A DNA stretch of 40,717 nucleotides from a virus. This document shows positions 7,300-15,640 of this stretch, piece after piece; the stretch's first letter is position 1; every line of letters begins with the position of its first letter. A program made the translations under genes and the position numbers. The stretch is taken from the IMG/VR virus record IMGVR_UViG_3300027733_000095, positions 1 through 40,717 of that record, one strand, 5' to 3'. Below the pieces are notes generated by a model, which ran no database searches, had not been told where the DNA came from, and saw only the letters and a list, made by a program, of their open reading frames with translations.

Positions 7300-8420
7300 G
7301 CCAATACTCCTGCGTTTAATAGGACATCTCTGACATTCAACACTACACGATGTTTCATTCCTGGTAACAGTTCCACACGATGTTGACCGATGGTGGCTTG
7401 CACCCGTTTAGATACTTCTATTTCGCATGTAGGTTCAAACGGTTTCCACACCCCAGTAGATCTGTTGGTGGTTGGCTGAACGATCTGTAGCACCTGTTCG
7501 GCTGCTGTGTCCCAGTTGAACGCTGCTGTTTGTGGTGCTGTCAGGAACGCCTGACGACGGTACTTGTCACGTTTGTTGTATAAGTCTTTGATGGCTTCAG
7601 CCAAAGCATCTGCGTCAGGTTCATCCCAGTTGCCCATGTCCTGCCAAACACCCTTAGCGGTCGGGACACTGGTGGTTGGTATGCGATGAGTGGCAAGATC
7701 AGCAAACTCTTGATGCCCATGAGCGTTAGACAGAATCGTTGGGACACCCGCTGAGACAGCCTGCAACGGCATCAAACCAAAACCTTCGCCACGGGACACC
7801 GACACAAACCCATCCATAGAACGCACCAAATCACGTTCCTGTTCAACAGTCAACCATTCACGATGAATTACTACATTAGGATAATCCAGGTCTTTTGGTG
7901 CAGACAGATGAGGTGGCACAATCTTGATATGCAGTTCAGCGTCAGGTAACTGCAACTTGTTGAACACTTCCAGCACCACATCCAAGCCTTTGCGATACCA
8001 CTCTGAACCGCCGCACATAATCCGGAACTTGCCATCAGGTTTGTCCCCAGATGGACACCAAACTGTACGGTCAACACCCAACGGAATCATGTGAACATTG
8101 TTGTGAAACTGGGAGAACAAATCATAGTTGTGCATGGATGGCACAATGATCGTTTCGATCAACGGGATGTATTCATAGAACTGTGGTGGCAGCCAGTTCG
8201 TTTCCCACATGGTTAACACCGATACACGCTGGTCATCAAACCAACCTGCGATCAGATTAGGCCGTAACGCAAACATCACAGTTTCGGCACGATCATCAAG
8301 TGTTACCTTTTCCGATAACGCTGTCTTCAACCCTTGCACCATTTTCCCGTAACCGATATGCGGGATGTTTACACCTTCAACACTTAAAAGTCGGGAAGTA
8401 TCCCTGATTCTGCCTGCCAT
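7296..8420 (-). CDS. GT-B glycosyltransferase (group 1 / GT4-like)
   Basis: This 374-residue protein has the two-Rossmann layout of GT-B enzymes. The N-terminal half has a glycine-rich start (IPHIGYGKMVQGL) and WETNWLPP, then VPSMHNYDLF. The C-terminal half has GGSEWYRKGLDVVLEVF (nucleotide-sugar domain) and a SRGEGFGLMPLQAVSAG motif. The second Glu of the usual E-x7-E donor-binding motif is Gln here. It sits among virion genes, so it probably glycosylates a virion or host-surface component. Which sugar and acceptor cannot be read. The C-terminal about 60 residues, after the GT core, are an extra beta-type domain. Confidence 0.9.
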   Translation of the reverse strand: MAGRIRDTSRLLSVEGVNIPHIGYGKMVQGLKTALSEKVTLDDRAETVMFALRPNLIAGWFDDQRVSVLTMWETNWLPPQFYEYIPLIETIIVPSMHNYDLFSQFHNNVHMIPLGVDRTVWCPSGDKPDGKFRIMCGGSEWYRKGLDVVLEVFNKLQLPDAELHIKIVPPHLSAPKDLDYPNVVIHREWLTVEQERDLVRSMDGFVSVSRGEGFGLMPLQAVSAGVPTILSNAHGHQEFADLATHRIPTTSVPTAKGVWQDMGNWDEPDADALAEAIKDLYNKRDKYRRQAFLTAPQTAAFNWDTAAEQVLQIVQPTTNRSTGVWKPFEPTCEIEVSKRVQATIGQHRVELLPGMKHRVVLNVRDVLLNAGVLA

Positions 8421-8668
8421 TTTTCTGTTGCTCTCGATTCCACGTTTGCAGCACCATCAATCATTCTTGGTTGGATACCGTCTTGACGCAACCGTTTGTA
8501 TGCGTCTAGATCCTTTTCTAGCACACGATCCTTCTGTGCGATGGTCGCAGACCGTGAAGAACCTGTACGGGTAGGCATAAGTTCTGCGCTGAAACCAACT
8601 GCTGACACTTTGCATCCGAAACAACCCTCAATATCCAGGTCAGGATGTGTCTCTTGATGTTTAATCAC
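8384..8668 (-). CDS. Small CxxC phage protein (94 aa)
   Basis: The start is GTG at 8668, overlapping the previous stop (GTGA). The N-terminus carries a likely metal site: H4, the GCFGC pair near residues 15-19, and nearby His residues. A segment containing PTRTG and a basic helix (DLDAYKRLRQDGIQP) follows. Proteins with the GCFGCK start and this helix recur beside virion genes in actinobacterial phages. No function is known. The gene overlaps the glycosyltransferase start by 37 bases. Confidence 0.7.
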   Translation of the reverse strand: MIKHQETHPDLDIEGCFGCKVSAVGFSAELMPTRTGSSRSATIAQKDRVLEKDLDAYKRLRQDGIQPRMIDGAANVESRATEKWQAESGILPDF

Positions 8669-8961
8669 GATATGTAACTCCCGTATCCTGCTGCTGTTAA
8701 TGATGCTACCTCAGCGGCAGTCACCTCAATGTCATGCCCACCGTGGTACACCTTGATTACTGTTGACATGTTAGACGGTTCGTTCTCTGTGTATGACAAG
8801 TCGGTTAGTTGGAACACGTTACGACCACGCGCTGCTGGTTGGCGATGCCGAGCCAATCTGTTGGCAAGCCGTTGTTCCTCGGATAGACGGTTTCCTTTGA
8901 TGTCAAAGTCAGCCAATACTGGGGTCACAAAGTTGTCGGTTGGTGTACGAAATATAGCCAT
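8665..8961 (-). CDS. Short virion-type protein sharing the C-terminal domain of its neighbour
   Basis: The product is 98 residues. From about residue 28, NRLARHRQPAARGRNVFQLT leads into a VIKVYHGGHD strand and TAAEVASLTAAGYGSYIS. The same pattern ends the 321-residue protein encoded just upstream: NRLASYIK, ARNLYKLTDNSY, KKVWYGGRDHFLTAAEV and GFGASIT. So this gene is a stand-alone copy of that domain. A virion-anchoring or polymer-tethering domain is a reasonable guess. TAATG overlap couples the two genes. Confidence 0.7.
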   Translation of the reverse strand: MAIFRTPTDNFVTPVLADFDIKGNRLSEEQRLANRLARHRQPAARGRNVFQLTDLSYTENEPSNMSTVIKVYHGGHDIEVTAAEVASLTAAGYGSYIS

Positions 8962-9926
8962 TAGGTAATACTTGCTCCGAATCCGTCTGCTGTGAGTTCT
9001 TCTACTTCTGCTGCTGTCAAAAAGTGGTCACGGCCACCATACCAAACTTTCTTTACTTGACCTAGATCACGTTGGTCAACAATAGTGTAACTGTTGTCGG
9101 TCAACTTGTAAAGGTTTCTTGCTCGAACATTATCTTTGATGTAAGACGCTAAACGATTTGCTGGATCGGTGTCATTGAAATATCCGCCGACATACTGGTA
9201 AGTGTATGGGACACGGAAGATATGCGATTTGTTCCACTCCCCTGAACCTGTCCCATTACCTGTGCCTGTACCTGATCTGAACAATGCTCTTGCGCCAACC
9301 GTTGCTGATGTCCCCGTACCCGAACCCGTCGCTGTACGGATAGCCGTGACGTACGAGGATACGGTTGACGTTCCTGTGCCAGCATTCGTACCAGTTCTAA
9401 CGACAACATGAACGGACAGTGTAGTGGAAGACCCTGTACCGCTGCTGTAAGCCGTTCTAACAGGCGTAATCTTGCCAACAGTAGTAGCAGAGCCAACACC
9501 GCTTCCTGACGCTGTACGAGGCGCGAGATGCAACCCTGTGGAATCCATTGTTCCAACACCCGAACCCGTAGCAGAACGAATTACCACCTTCAGTGATACC
9601 GCAGTAGCACTACCAACACCACTACCTGTTGCTTGTCGTTGGCGTAGCACCTGTGCGACAGAAGACGCTGTACCTAAACCTGACGCTGTAGCAGTAACAG
9701 TAAGAACAGCACGAACACCAAGATAAAATCTTCCACCAAAACGGTAAGGGAAACTAAAGTCGGTTAACTGACCCAATCTCTGCTCATAGTTTATGTGCGC
9801 AACAGACGCAGAACCAGTACCAGAACCAGTTGCAGTACGACCAACAACACGAAAATATGTTCCCCGATAAAACGGGTGAGTATCAACAAACGGTTCCGAG
9901 AACCCTGCAACCGCTGTAATAGCCAC
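8961..9926 (-). CDS. Gly/Ser-Thr repeat appendage protein
   Basis: The product is 321 residues. About nine imperfect repeats of 20-25 residues cover about 29-230, each built as R-T-A-T-G-S-G-x-G-S-A-x-x-V followed by a short beta segment. The C-terminal about 70 residues are a separate domain shared with the 98-residue protein downstream. A repeated rod plus a cap domain suggests a fibre or head decoration. Repeat number may vary between relatives. It lies between the small structural gene 9941-10309 and the glycosyltransferase, whose target could be these Ser/Thr-rich repeats; that is inference. Confidence 0.7.
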   Translation of the reverse strand: MAITAVAGFSEPFVDTHPFYRGTYFRVVGRTATGSGTGSASVAHINYEQRLGQLTDFSFPYRFGGRFYLGVRAVLTVTATASGLGTASSVAQVLRQRQATGSGVGSATAVSLKVVIRSATGSGVGTMDSTGLHLAPRTASGSGVGSATTVGKITPVRTAYSSGTGSSTTLSVHVVVRTGTNAGTGTSTVSSYVTAIRTATGSGTGTSATVGARALFRSGTGTGNGTGSGEWNKSHIFRVPYTYQYVGGYFNDTDPANRLASYIKDNVRARNLYKLTDNSYTIVDQRDLGQVKKVWYGGRDHFLTAAEVEELTADGFGASIT

Positions 9927-9940
9927 TAGGGGCTACCTGC

Positions 9941-10309
9941 CTAGTCGAGCGACAGCGTGAGAGAAGTGATCTGAAAAGTATCGCCAGCAGTCACAGCCGC
10001 CGAAGACGACAACGCACCAGTCCATAAACAGTTGCCCGCAGTAGAAGCATCCCACAAAGACCAATGCGTATACGTTTCCGTAGCAGCAACGTTAGTCCAC
10101 TCAATAGTTGCTGAAGTAGCAATAGAACCAGAAGCAGCAGTAGCCCACGCTGCAACCTTACGGGTAGTCTCAGTAGCAGCCGCAGTAGTACCAGCCTCAC
10201 CAGCATCAGCAGTATGCAACTTCACATAAACATTCGTAGGAATAGTCCACGCAGTCTTGCCAGTGGTGTGTTCCAGAATCTTTAACTCTGCATAGTTGGA
10301 AATAGACAT
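9941..10309 (-). CDS. Small structural protein (122 aa)
   Basis: This protein carries the pattern (N)YAELKILEHTTGKTAW, P-T-N-V-Y-V-K-LHTADAGEAGT, and later YTHWSLWD and LWTGAL, ending in a beta strand. These elements mark a small family of virion proteins widespread in actinobacterial and environmental phages. A good AAAGG site precedes the ATG. It follows the capsid terminator, so it is probably read from its own start or by readthrough. It is likely a head or tail decoration. Confidence 0.75.
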   Translation of the reverse strand: MSISNYAELKILEHTTGKTAWTIPTNVYVKLHTADAGEAGTTAAATETTRKVAAWATAASGSIATSATIEWTNVAATETYTHWSLWDASTAGNCLWTGALSSSAAVTAGDTFQITSLTLSLD

Positions 10310-10340
10310 ACAAACCTTTCGACAAAAACATCATACACCA

Positions 10341-10390
10341 AACAAAAAGTGGGGCAGCACACAGGTCGAGGGGAACCTGGGCTGCCCCAC
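10341..10390 (-). terminator. Strong intrinsic terminator after the capsid gene
   Basis: Read on the minus strand, a perfect 10-bp stem GTGGGGCAGC / GCTGCCCCAC (10390-10381 with 10358-10349) encloses a second small stem (CAGGT / ACCTG). It is followed immediately by TTTTTGTTTGG. This is a textbook rho-independent terminator placed between the major capsid gene and the next gene. Confidence 0.85.
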
Positions 10391-10416
10391 ACTTTGGGGT
10401 AACTAACGCAACCTAA

Positions 10417-11385
10417 TTAGGAAGCGTTTGCACCAATGCTGGATGACGACTCAACACGACGCAACGAAGCTTCGCGGAAGCGACCGTAGCCACCGAGCCA
10501 GTACCAACCGATTGGATTGAAACGCAAGAGCGAGTCAACCACAGGTCCACGAACAACCTTTGGAACAACACCGTTGCCATCGATTGCTGAGTAAGCCTTA
10601 GCCAAAGCCTGACGGCCCATGACCAAAGTGCTGTAAACGTCAATCGTTCCAGTTGTGCTGGTTCCGTTTGATGCGTTGGCATTCAATGGTGCGCGTGGTG
10701 TCTCAATGAAACGAACCGACTCAAAAGTGCCGATTTCGCCGTTGTAGATACCTTGTGTGTCCACGTTAACGTGAGGTGCATTCCAAGATGCGTTGCCGGT
10801 TTCCTTGCGGAGATCGTACGAAACGTCTGGGTGAATGTAACCCATGTAGTAGCCGTTAAAAGTTGCTACGTTTGCTGTGCGCAACGCGGCAGTAGCTTTA
10901 CGGATATCGTTTGCTGTCAAGATGGCATCAGCCTTAACTGATTCACGGCTTGTTGGAACTGCTGCACCACCCGTAGCGTAAGCCACGTTTGTGCCTGCAC
11001 CTAAAACAGCTTGAACAACGGTGTCAATGCTGCTACCAGCGTTGTAACCGATAAGGTTTGCTGCTGTTGCATCAACATCCAAGAATGATGTCCCACGGAG
11101 TTTTGCAGTTGTGGAAACGGTGTTACCGTATTCTGCAAGAGTTACCGTTACTTGACTGTCGCCCATTGTTGCAGGGGTGAGGTCAGCAGTTTCGCTGAGT
11201 GTTGATGTTGCAACTGACAGTTCGTTGAAAATGGTGAAAATCACCGACGAACCAGGCATAGCCTGATTGGTTGCTTGAACGTCTGCTGCTTGGTCAAACA
11301 AGAGTTCTGAACGGAGGGCGAAATACGCCAACCGATCGTACGCCGCCTGGTCGACACTGAGTGAACTTGCTTGTGTAATTGCCAC
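10417..11385 (-). CDS. Major capsid protein (N4-gp56 type)
   Basis: This 322-residue protein starts with GTG at 11385, with AAAGGA seven bases upstream. The N-terminus (SSLSVDQAAYDRLAYFALR, LLFDQAADV) and GSSVIFTIFNEL fit the N4-gp56 family of HK97-fold capsids. So do LAEYGNTVSTTAKLRG, the YYMGYIHPDVSYDLRKETG segment, and GVVPKVVRGPVVDSLLRFNPIGWYWLGGYGRFREASLRRVES-type ending, given here by its parts. Scaffold lies directly upstream and a strong terminator directly downstream, as expected for a highly expressed capsid. Confidence 0.92.
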   Translation of the reverse strand: MAITQASSLSVDQAAYDRLAYFALRSELLFDQAADVQATNQAMPGSSVIFTIFNELSVATSTLSETADLTPATMGDSQVTVTLAEYGNTVSTTAKLRGTSFLDVDATAANLIGYNAGSSIDTVVQAVLGAGTNVAYATGGAAVPTSRESVKADAILTANDIRKATAALRTANVATFNGYYMGYIHPDVSYDLRKETGNASWNAPHVNVDTQGIYNGEIGTFESVRFIETPRAPLNANASNGTSTTGTIDVYSTLVMGRQALAKAYSAIDGNGVVPKVVRGPVVDSLLRFNPIGWYWLGGYGRFREASLRRVESSSSIGANAS

Positions 11386-11436
11386 TATGTTTCCTTTGGG
11401 GTAGCCCCAGAAGGTAGTGCGCCTACTGGAGAGTGA

Positions 11437-11886
11437 TTAGTACTTTTCTGCTTCTGCTCTAGCCTGAGCCAATAAAGCCATCACTTCATCTGCGGATTTT
11501 GCACTGTTGATACGTTGCGAATAGTCAACCGGAACATCGCTAGCCTCGCCTGCACGACTGGCCTGAGCCACCCGATTCCATGCCTGCTGTTCGGCAGCCA
11601 CTTCTTTTTTTTCTGAAGGTATGAGACTTGCTTCTTCGGCTGCTGCACGGATTGCTTCGGCTGTAATCTCACCGTCGTAGCCTTTAACGAACCATTTGGC
11701 TGCTGCTGAATCAGGATCAACTCCTGCTTTAACAAACGCCAACTCTCGTTTAGCTGCTTCGGCTTCTTTGGCTTGCGCCTCTAGAGCCTTATTCCGATCT
11801 TCCAATTCACGCATTCTGGCGCGTACTGGATTCCGTGTCGCTTGGTCTTGCGCTTCATCCTCAAACTCGAAGTCTGACTCTGACAT
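11437..11886 (-). CDS. Capsid scaffolding protein
   Basis: This 149-residue protein is acidic and almost entirely helical. It has an acidic N-terminus, a coiled coil (about residues 25-55, RMRELEDRNKALEAQAKEAE), a central segment with GVDPDSAAAKWFVKGYDG, and a helical C-terminus. That central motif is typical of phage scaffolds. It lies directly before the major capsid gene with AAGGAG before its ATG. It guides capsid assembly and is not expected in mature heads. Confidence 0.88.
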   Translation of the reverse strand: MSESDFEFEDEAQDQATRNPVRARMRELEDRNKALEAQAKEAEAAKRELAFVKAGVDPDSAAAKWFVKGYDGEITAEAIRAAAEEASLIPSEKKEVAAEQQAWNRVAQASRAGEASDVPVDYSQRINSAKSADEVMALLAQARAEAEKY

Positions 11887-11981
11887 GACCCACTCCTTCT
11901 GCCCACACTCTGACCGGAGGGTTCAGAATGGCTGCAAATCTCACCCCTTTTAACACATCGAAGACGGGGGGCTTCCGATGG

Positions 11982-11997
11982 GTGTTCTGTTGAACAC
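11982..11997. promoter_or_regulatory. Operator-like inverted repeat at the capsid promoter
   Basis: GTGTTC-TGTT-GAACAC is a 6-bp perfect inverted repeat lying 4-20 bases downstream of the -10 element, so it covers the predicted transcription start. It could bind a regulator or form a hairpin at the RNA 5' end. The next element downstream (11958-11982) is a second, imperfect hairpin in the leader. Confidence 0.4.
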
Positions 11998-12001
11998 TCT
12001 C

Positions 12002-12032
12002 AGTATACACACACCCACTGTCGGTGAGTCAA
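12002..12032 (-). promoter_or_regulatory. Candidate promoter of the scaffold-capsid unit
   Basis: On the minus strand TTGACT (12032-12027) and TATACT (12007-12002) are 19 bases apart, close to a SigA-type promoter but with a long spacer. It lies in the 151-bp gap before the scaffold gene, the only sizeable gap in the structural block. It pairs with the terminator at 10341-10390 to form a separate transcription unit. Confidence 0.6.
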
Positions 12033-12037
12033 GTACC

Positions 12038-13225
12038 CTACTGTGCTTTACCAACCGAGGTAGTAACCGCACCAGATGTTTCACCTTGTGTCCGAGCAAA
12101 CGAACCGCCACCAGCGAACTCACCTACACGGCGACGGCGACGCTTCTCTAGTTCTAATGTTGAACTTGTGTTTATACCAAACGCTCCAGTAACAATGTCT
12201 TGTTGACTTAGGGCGTTTTCTCCACTGAGTGTTGTTTTAAGTTCACCAAGTTTGCCTACGTCTTGGAACGCAGACATGATTTGTCCTTCAGAGAAACCAC
12301 GGTTAGCAAGGTCTTCGTAAAGGGTTCTGGCTTCGTCTGAGGCAAGGTTTACGCCACCTTGTTCTACGGCACGGGCAGCAATATTGGCTGCTTGGGCTTG
12401 ACGGATAATCTGTTTGTTTTCAATTATTGGTTTGGCGCGTGTTGGGTCAAGGAAGTATGCAGCGAGTTCTGATTCTGACACATTGTATAACGCCTGCATT
12501 TGACGCTTAACTTCTGGGTCAGCATTGGCTACCGCGTTGTATCCTTTTTCAATTCGTGCTTGTACTTCGCTTGGTGCAACATCGCCTTCAATCCATTTAG
12601 CAAAGTCTTCTTCTGGGTTATCATAAAAGTTTTCTGGTAGACCGTTGGAACGCAATGTGGCTTTAAATGAATTTTCTAAACCAATGTATGTTCCTGGGCT
12701 TAGTTCTGGAAGGTTGTTTTTGAGACGGACGGTGTTTGCAGAAAACCGTTTTTGGTATTCTGGTCGATCTTTTATCATTGCTACAAACATGTCTTGGTTT
12801 GCGTTTACCAGTTTGTCCGAAGCAATGAGTTCAAATACAAATGGAGTTAGTGAATCAAGTTTGTAATCTTTTAATGTTTGTGCCAAAAGAAGGCGCGCGT
12901 CACTTTTGTCTTTTGCTTTGTTTAACTCGGTTTGTTGTTTTTGCCATTCGGTATATGGATCTAGTGCTGGTTCTGTTGATGGTTCTTCTGTTGATGGTTC
13001 TTCTGTTGATGGTTCTTCTGTTGATGGTTTGTCTGCTGGTGGCATGCTCCCATCTGCATTTGGTCGGATTGGTGAACCACCTGCATAAACAGTTCCTTCG
13101 GACAATACTGGTGCGGGATCATATCCTGGGTCCATAGGGTAACGACCTTGTGGGTCACGCAAATCACCAATATTTAAATTGGCAAGACCAGTAAAATCAA
13201 CGCCACTAAAATCCATCATTGACAT
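12038..13225 (-). CDS. Virion-associated protein with EPSTE repeats (395 aa)
   Basis: The N-terminus has a conserved-looking GVDFTGLANLNIGDLRDPQGRY-type start (shown by its parts). A Pro-Thr-Glu linker with four EPSTE repeats follows, at about residues 70-92. The rest is helical and ends in a basic KRRRRRVGEFAGGGSFA segment. The ASDEARTLYEDLANRGFSEGQI element is of a kind seen in actinophage structural proteins that sit between portal and capsid genes. The basic tail could bind DNA inside the head. It is probably an internal or ejected protein; the function is not established. Confidence 0.6.
   Translation of the reverse strand: MSMMDFSGVDFTGLANLNIGDLRDPQGRYPMDPGYDPAPVLSEGTVYAGGSPIRPNADGSMPPADKPSTEEPSTEEPSTEEPSTEPALDPYTEWQKQQTELNKAKDKSDARLLLAQTLKDYKLDSLTPFVFELIASDKLVNANQDMFVAMIKDRPEYQKRFSANTVRLKNNLPELSPGTYIGLENSFKATLRSNGLPENFYDNPEEDFAKWIEGDVAPSEVQARIEKGYNAVANADPEVKRQMQALYNVSESELAAYFLDPTRAKPIIENKQIIRQAQAANIAARAVEQGGVNLASDEARTLYEDLANRGFSEGQIMSAFQDVGKLGELKTTLSGENALSQQDIVTGAFGINTSSTLELEKRRRRRVGEFAGGGSFARTQGETSGAVTTSVGKAQ
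12971..13030. repeat. Four tandem 15-bp repeats coding for EPSTE units
   Basis: Four units of TTCTGTTGATGGTTC follow one another exactly, with a single change at the last base. The copies are nearly identical in DNA, not only in protein, so they look recent and prone to slippage. They lie in the linker of the 395-residue protein. Confidence 0.9.
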
Positions 13226-13227
13226 AA

Positions 13228-14829
13228 CTATTGAACCTTTCCAAAGGTACGAGCAATCATCGTTGCTGTATCCAAAGCCTGAGAATTAGCAGCCTTAGTG
13301 TACTGCCAACCATAATCAGCATTAGTTTTCAACATGGTTTGCCAATCACCCAAACTCATCAACGACGGATTACCAGCAGCATCTTTGGCGGAGAACGCCA
13401 CGCGGTACTGAGTATTACCCATATTGATTGTTGTGTCATCCTTTTCAAGAACGGTTCCAGCCGTAGCCGCATACTGATCCGAGATTGCTTTGACGCTTAC
13501 ACCTTGATCAATAAGCCGTTTCAAGGCTGGATACATTTCTGATGTCAAAGCACGCGCCTCACGTTTAACATCCTCTAATGTGATTTCACCAGTGGCGTAA
13601 CGTTTGATAGCACTTTTGTCTGGAGCCAACAGATAATCATTGTAGATCTTGTTTACATCTTGACCGACCTTGCCTGCTTCTATACGGGCAATAACAGCCG
13701 TACGGTCAGCGGTTGGATCGGCGTTATAAACGTACGAGTAGATAGCCCGTTTTTGTTGATCGGTTGTGTAACCGTTGCGGGCAGATTCGCGGGCAAGGTT
13801 AAACAGTTCTTGGTCGCTTAACCCTGGTGTGTCTCCGTTTTGACCAAAGTTACCGTATGTTGATCTAATCAAATCAAGTTGATCCGAGATTGATTTGTTT
13901 TGATCTGCCGTGGTTTTGGCATCAAATGCTTTTTGGGTAGAGTTGGTTTTTAACCCGTAAGCGGTTTTGCCAAGTTCACGCGCAAATACCGACAGCCCAA
14001 CATCACCGTACTTAAACCATTGTTCTTCCATTGCGCGTTGAAACACTTGTGTGACATCATCGCCATACATTGGATCTGTCAAGTATTGAGTGTATTGCGG
14101 ATACTCGGCAATGAACCGTTCTTTCCAATCCGAAGAAAGCCCTGGCTGTTTAACTAATTCTTTTCGAATTGTTTTACGATTTTCAGGTGTATCTGTTAAA
14201 CCACGAAGTTCTAGTTGGGCAAGAATTTTGTCTTCGGATACCGCTCCCTTTGGAACCACTATTTTTGCAGGAACAATTGTTTTTGTTGTATCTGTTTCTA
14301 CTATTTCTGTGGCTGCGGGAACAAAACTTTTTGGCGCAACTGCTGGAGCAAAAATGCCTGCACCTTGTCCCGATGTTGGCCCAGGGGTTATGGATGTAAG
14401 ATCTGCAATTTTTGCAACTTTGGTTGGTTTAAATGGTAACAACGGTTTTGGTTTTGCGTCGTTATATGTTTTTATAAATCCTTGCAGTGTGTCGTAATCT
14501 GCCTTTGATTGTGATTTGTTAAAACGGTTTTGCCAAAACTCAATCATGTCTCCGGTTCCAGGAGTATATACGGCATTGCGCGCTTTGTTTTCTTGCGCTT
14601 TTCTGGACTCTTGAATTGGTTCAGCAAGTTTTTGCCAAGATTCCAATTTTTTTCTTAAATCATCTAATAGGGCAACACCGTCACCTTGTGAATATTGTTT
14701 TCCGTCAACGGTTATTTTTCCACCTGTTGAAATTTTCTTTAATGCAGATTCAACGGTGCTTGTTGCTTTTGTATATTCGTTAATCCAATATTCGTATTCG
14801 GCTAATTTTTGTTCTTCTGTAGCGGCCAT
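13228..14829 (-). CDS. Virion-associated protein (533 aa)
   Basis: This protein is mostly helical, with Lys/Glu-rich coils in the first 150 residues and a Thr/Pro/Val-rich linker near 180-200. A globular helical region follows, with GLSDQELFNLARESARNGYT and MYPALKRLIDQGVSVKAISDQYA. AGGAG precedes the ATG. Large helical proteins between the giant virion protein and the scaffold are typical of ejection (inner-core) proteins in short-tailed phages. That role is inferred from position and composition. I see no enzyme motif. Confidence 0.6.
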   Translation of the reverse strand: MAATEEQKLAEYEYWINEYTKATSTVESALKKISTGGKITVDGKQYSQGDGVALLDDLRKKLESWQKLAEPIQESRKAQENKARNAVYTPGTGDMIEFWQNRFNKSQSKADYDTLQGFIKTYNDAKPKPLLPFKPTKVAKIADLTSITPGPTSGQGAGIFAPAVAPKSFVPAATEIVETDTTKTIVPAKIVVPKGAVSEDKILAQLELRGLTDTPENRKTIRKELVKQPGLSSDWKERFIAEYPQYTQYLTDPMYGDDVTQVFQRAMEEQWFKYGDVGLSVFARELGKTAYGLKTNSTQKAFDAKTTADQNKSISDQLDLIRSTYGNFGQNGDTPGLSDQELFNLARESARNGYTTDQQKRAIYSYVYNADPTADRTAVIARIEAGKVGQDVNKIYNDYLLAPDKSAIKRYATGEITLEDVKREARALTSEMYPALKRLIDQGVSVKAISDQYAATAGTVLEKDDTTINMGNTQYRVAFSAKDAAGNPSLMSLGDWQTMLKTNADYGWQYTKAANSQALDTATMIARTFGKVQ

Positions 14830-14830
14830 G

Positions 14831-15640
14831 TTACGCTCCTAACGATTTCTGAAACCATTCGCCAAGGGTTGCTGCACCTTCGACCTCGGCTTGTTTTGGA
14901 TCAGCGGAATATACCTTTTGGGTAATTGCATTCATTAGCGACGCTGGTTGAACCGCAGTTCCAGACGCGTTTGCGTATGCGGCAGTTTCTCCTTGGATCT
15001 CTTTAACAATTCGTGCCTTAACTTCTGGCGACAAAATGCGACCGAGATACTTTAACGACAACTGATCGGTAACAGGATTAATGTCGTTTGGGTTATCAAC
15101 AGTGATCTTTTTTCCACCGCCAGCACCCATGGCATATTTGCCAAAGTTGGTTACCATGAAATCAAGCGCAACATCGTATGTTCTACCCATTGTGTTTGCT
15201 TGACGCAACACAAGGCTCATGGCTTTAATGTCTGTATCTTCAATACCAAGACGTGAAGGTTTATAATTGGCTGTACCGCCTAAACCTTTTGCCACTTCTC
15301 CTAAAAGGATTTGACGGTCTTGTGCGTCCAGACCAGAAAGAATGTTTTCTGCATCAACGAGTTCGTCATATTTGGCAAGTGGTTGACCGGTACGCGGATC
15401 AACATCAAATTGATTATCTGCGGTTATTCTGTTAGAACCCGTATAATCAACAATTGCTTGTGTCCTATTTTGTGATGACGCTAAACGTCCGTGACCGAGC
15501 ACTGGCGAAACAAGGCGCGGCGGGGCACTAGCGGATACTGTGCCGCCAATCATGTCTCCAGGCTGGGTGGCTGCAAGTGCGTCTGAACCAGTGGTTTGTG
15601 AATTATTTGGATCAACTGGTTTGCTTGGTTTAGGTGCCAT
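14831..15640 (-). CDS. Virion-associated protein (269 aa)
   Basis: This protein begins with a Pro/Ser/Thr-rich, flexible 60 residues. A helical domain follows (DELVDAENILSGLDAQDRQILLGEV-type helices and a YDVALDFMVTNFGKYAMG segment). There is no catalytic motif. Its start overlaps the stop of the giant gene (TAATG). Probably a partner of the giant protein in the head or ejected core. I cannot name a family. Confidence 0.6.
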   Translation of the reverse strand: MAPKPSKPVDPNNSQTTGSDALAATQPGDMIGGTVSASAPPRLVSPVLGHGRLASSQNRTQAIVDYTGSNRITADNQFDVDPRTGQPLAKYDELVDAENILSGLDAQDRQILLGEVAKGLGGTANYKPSRLGIEDTDIKAMSLVLRQANTMGRTYDVALDFMVTNFGKYAMGAGGGKKITVDNPNDINPVTDQLSLKYLGRILSPEVKARIVKEIQGETAAYANASGTAVQPASLMNAITQKVYSADPKQAEVEGAATLGEWFQKSLGA

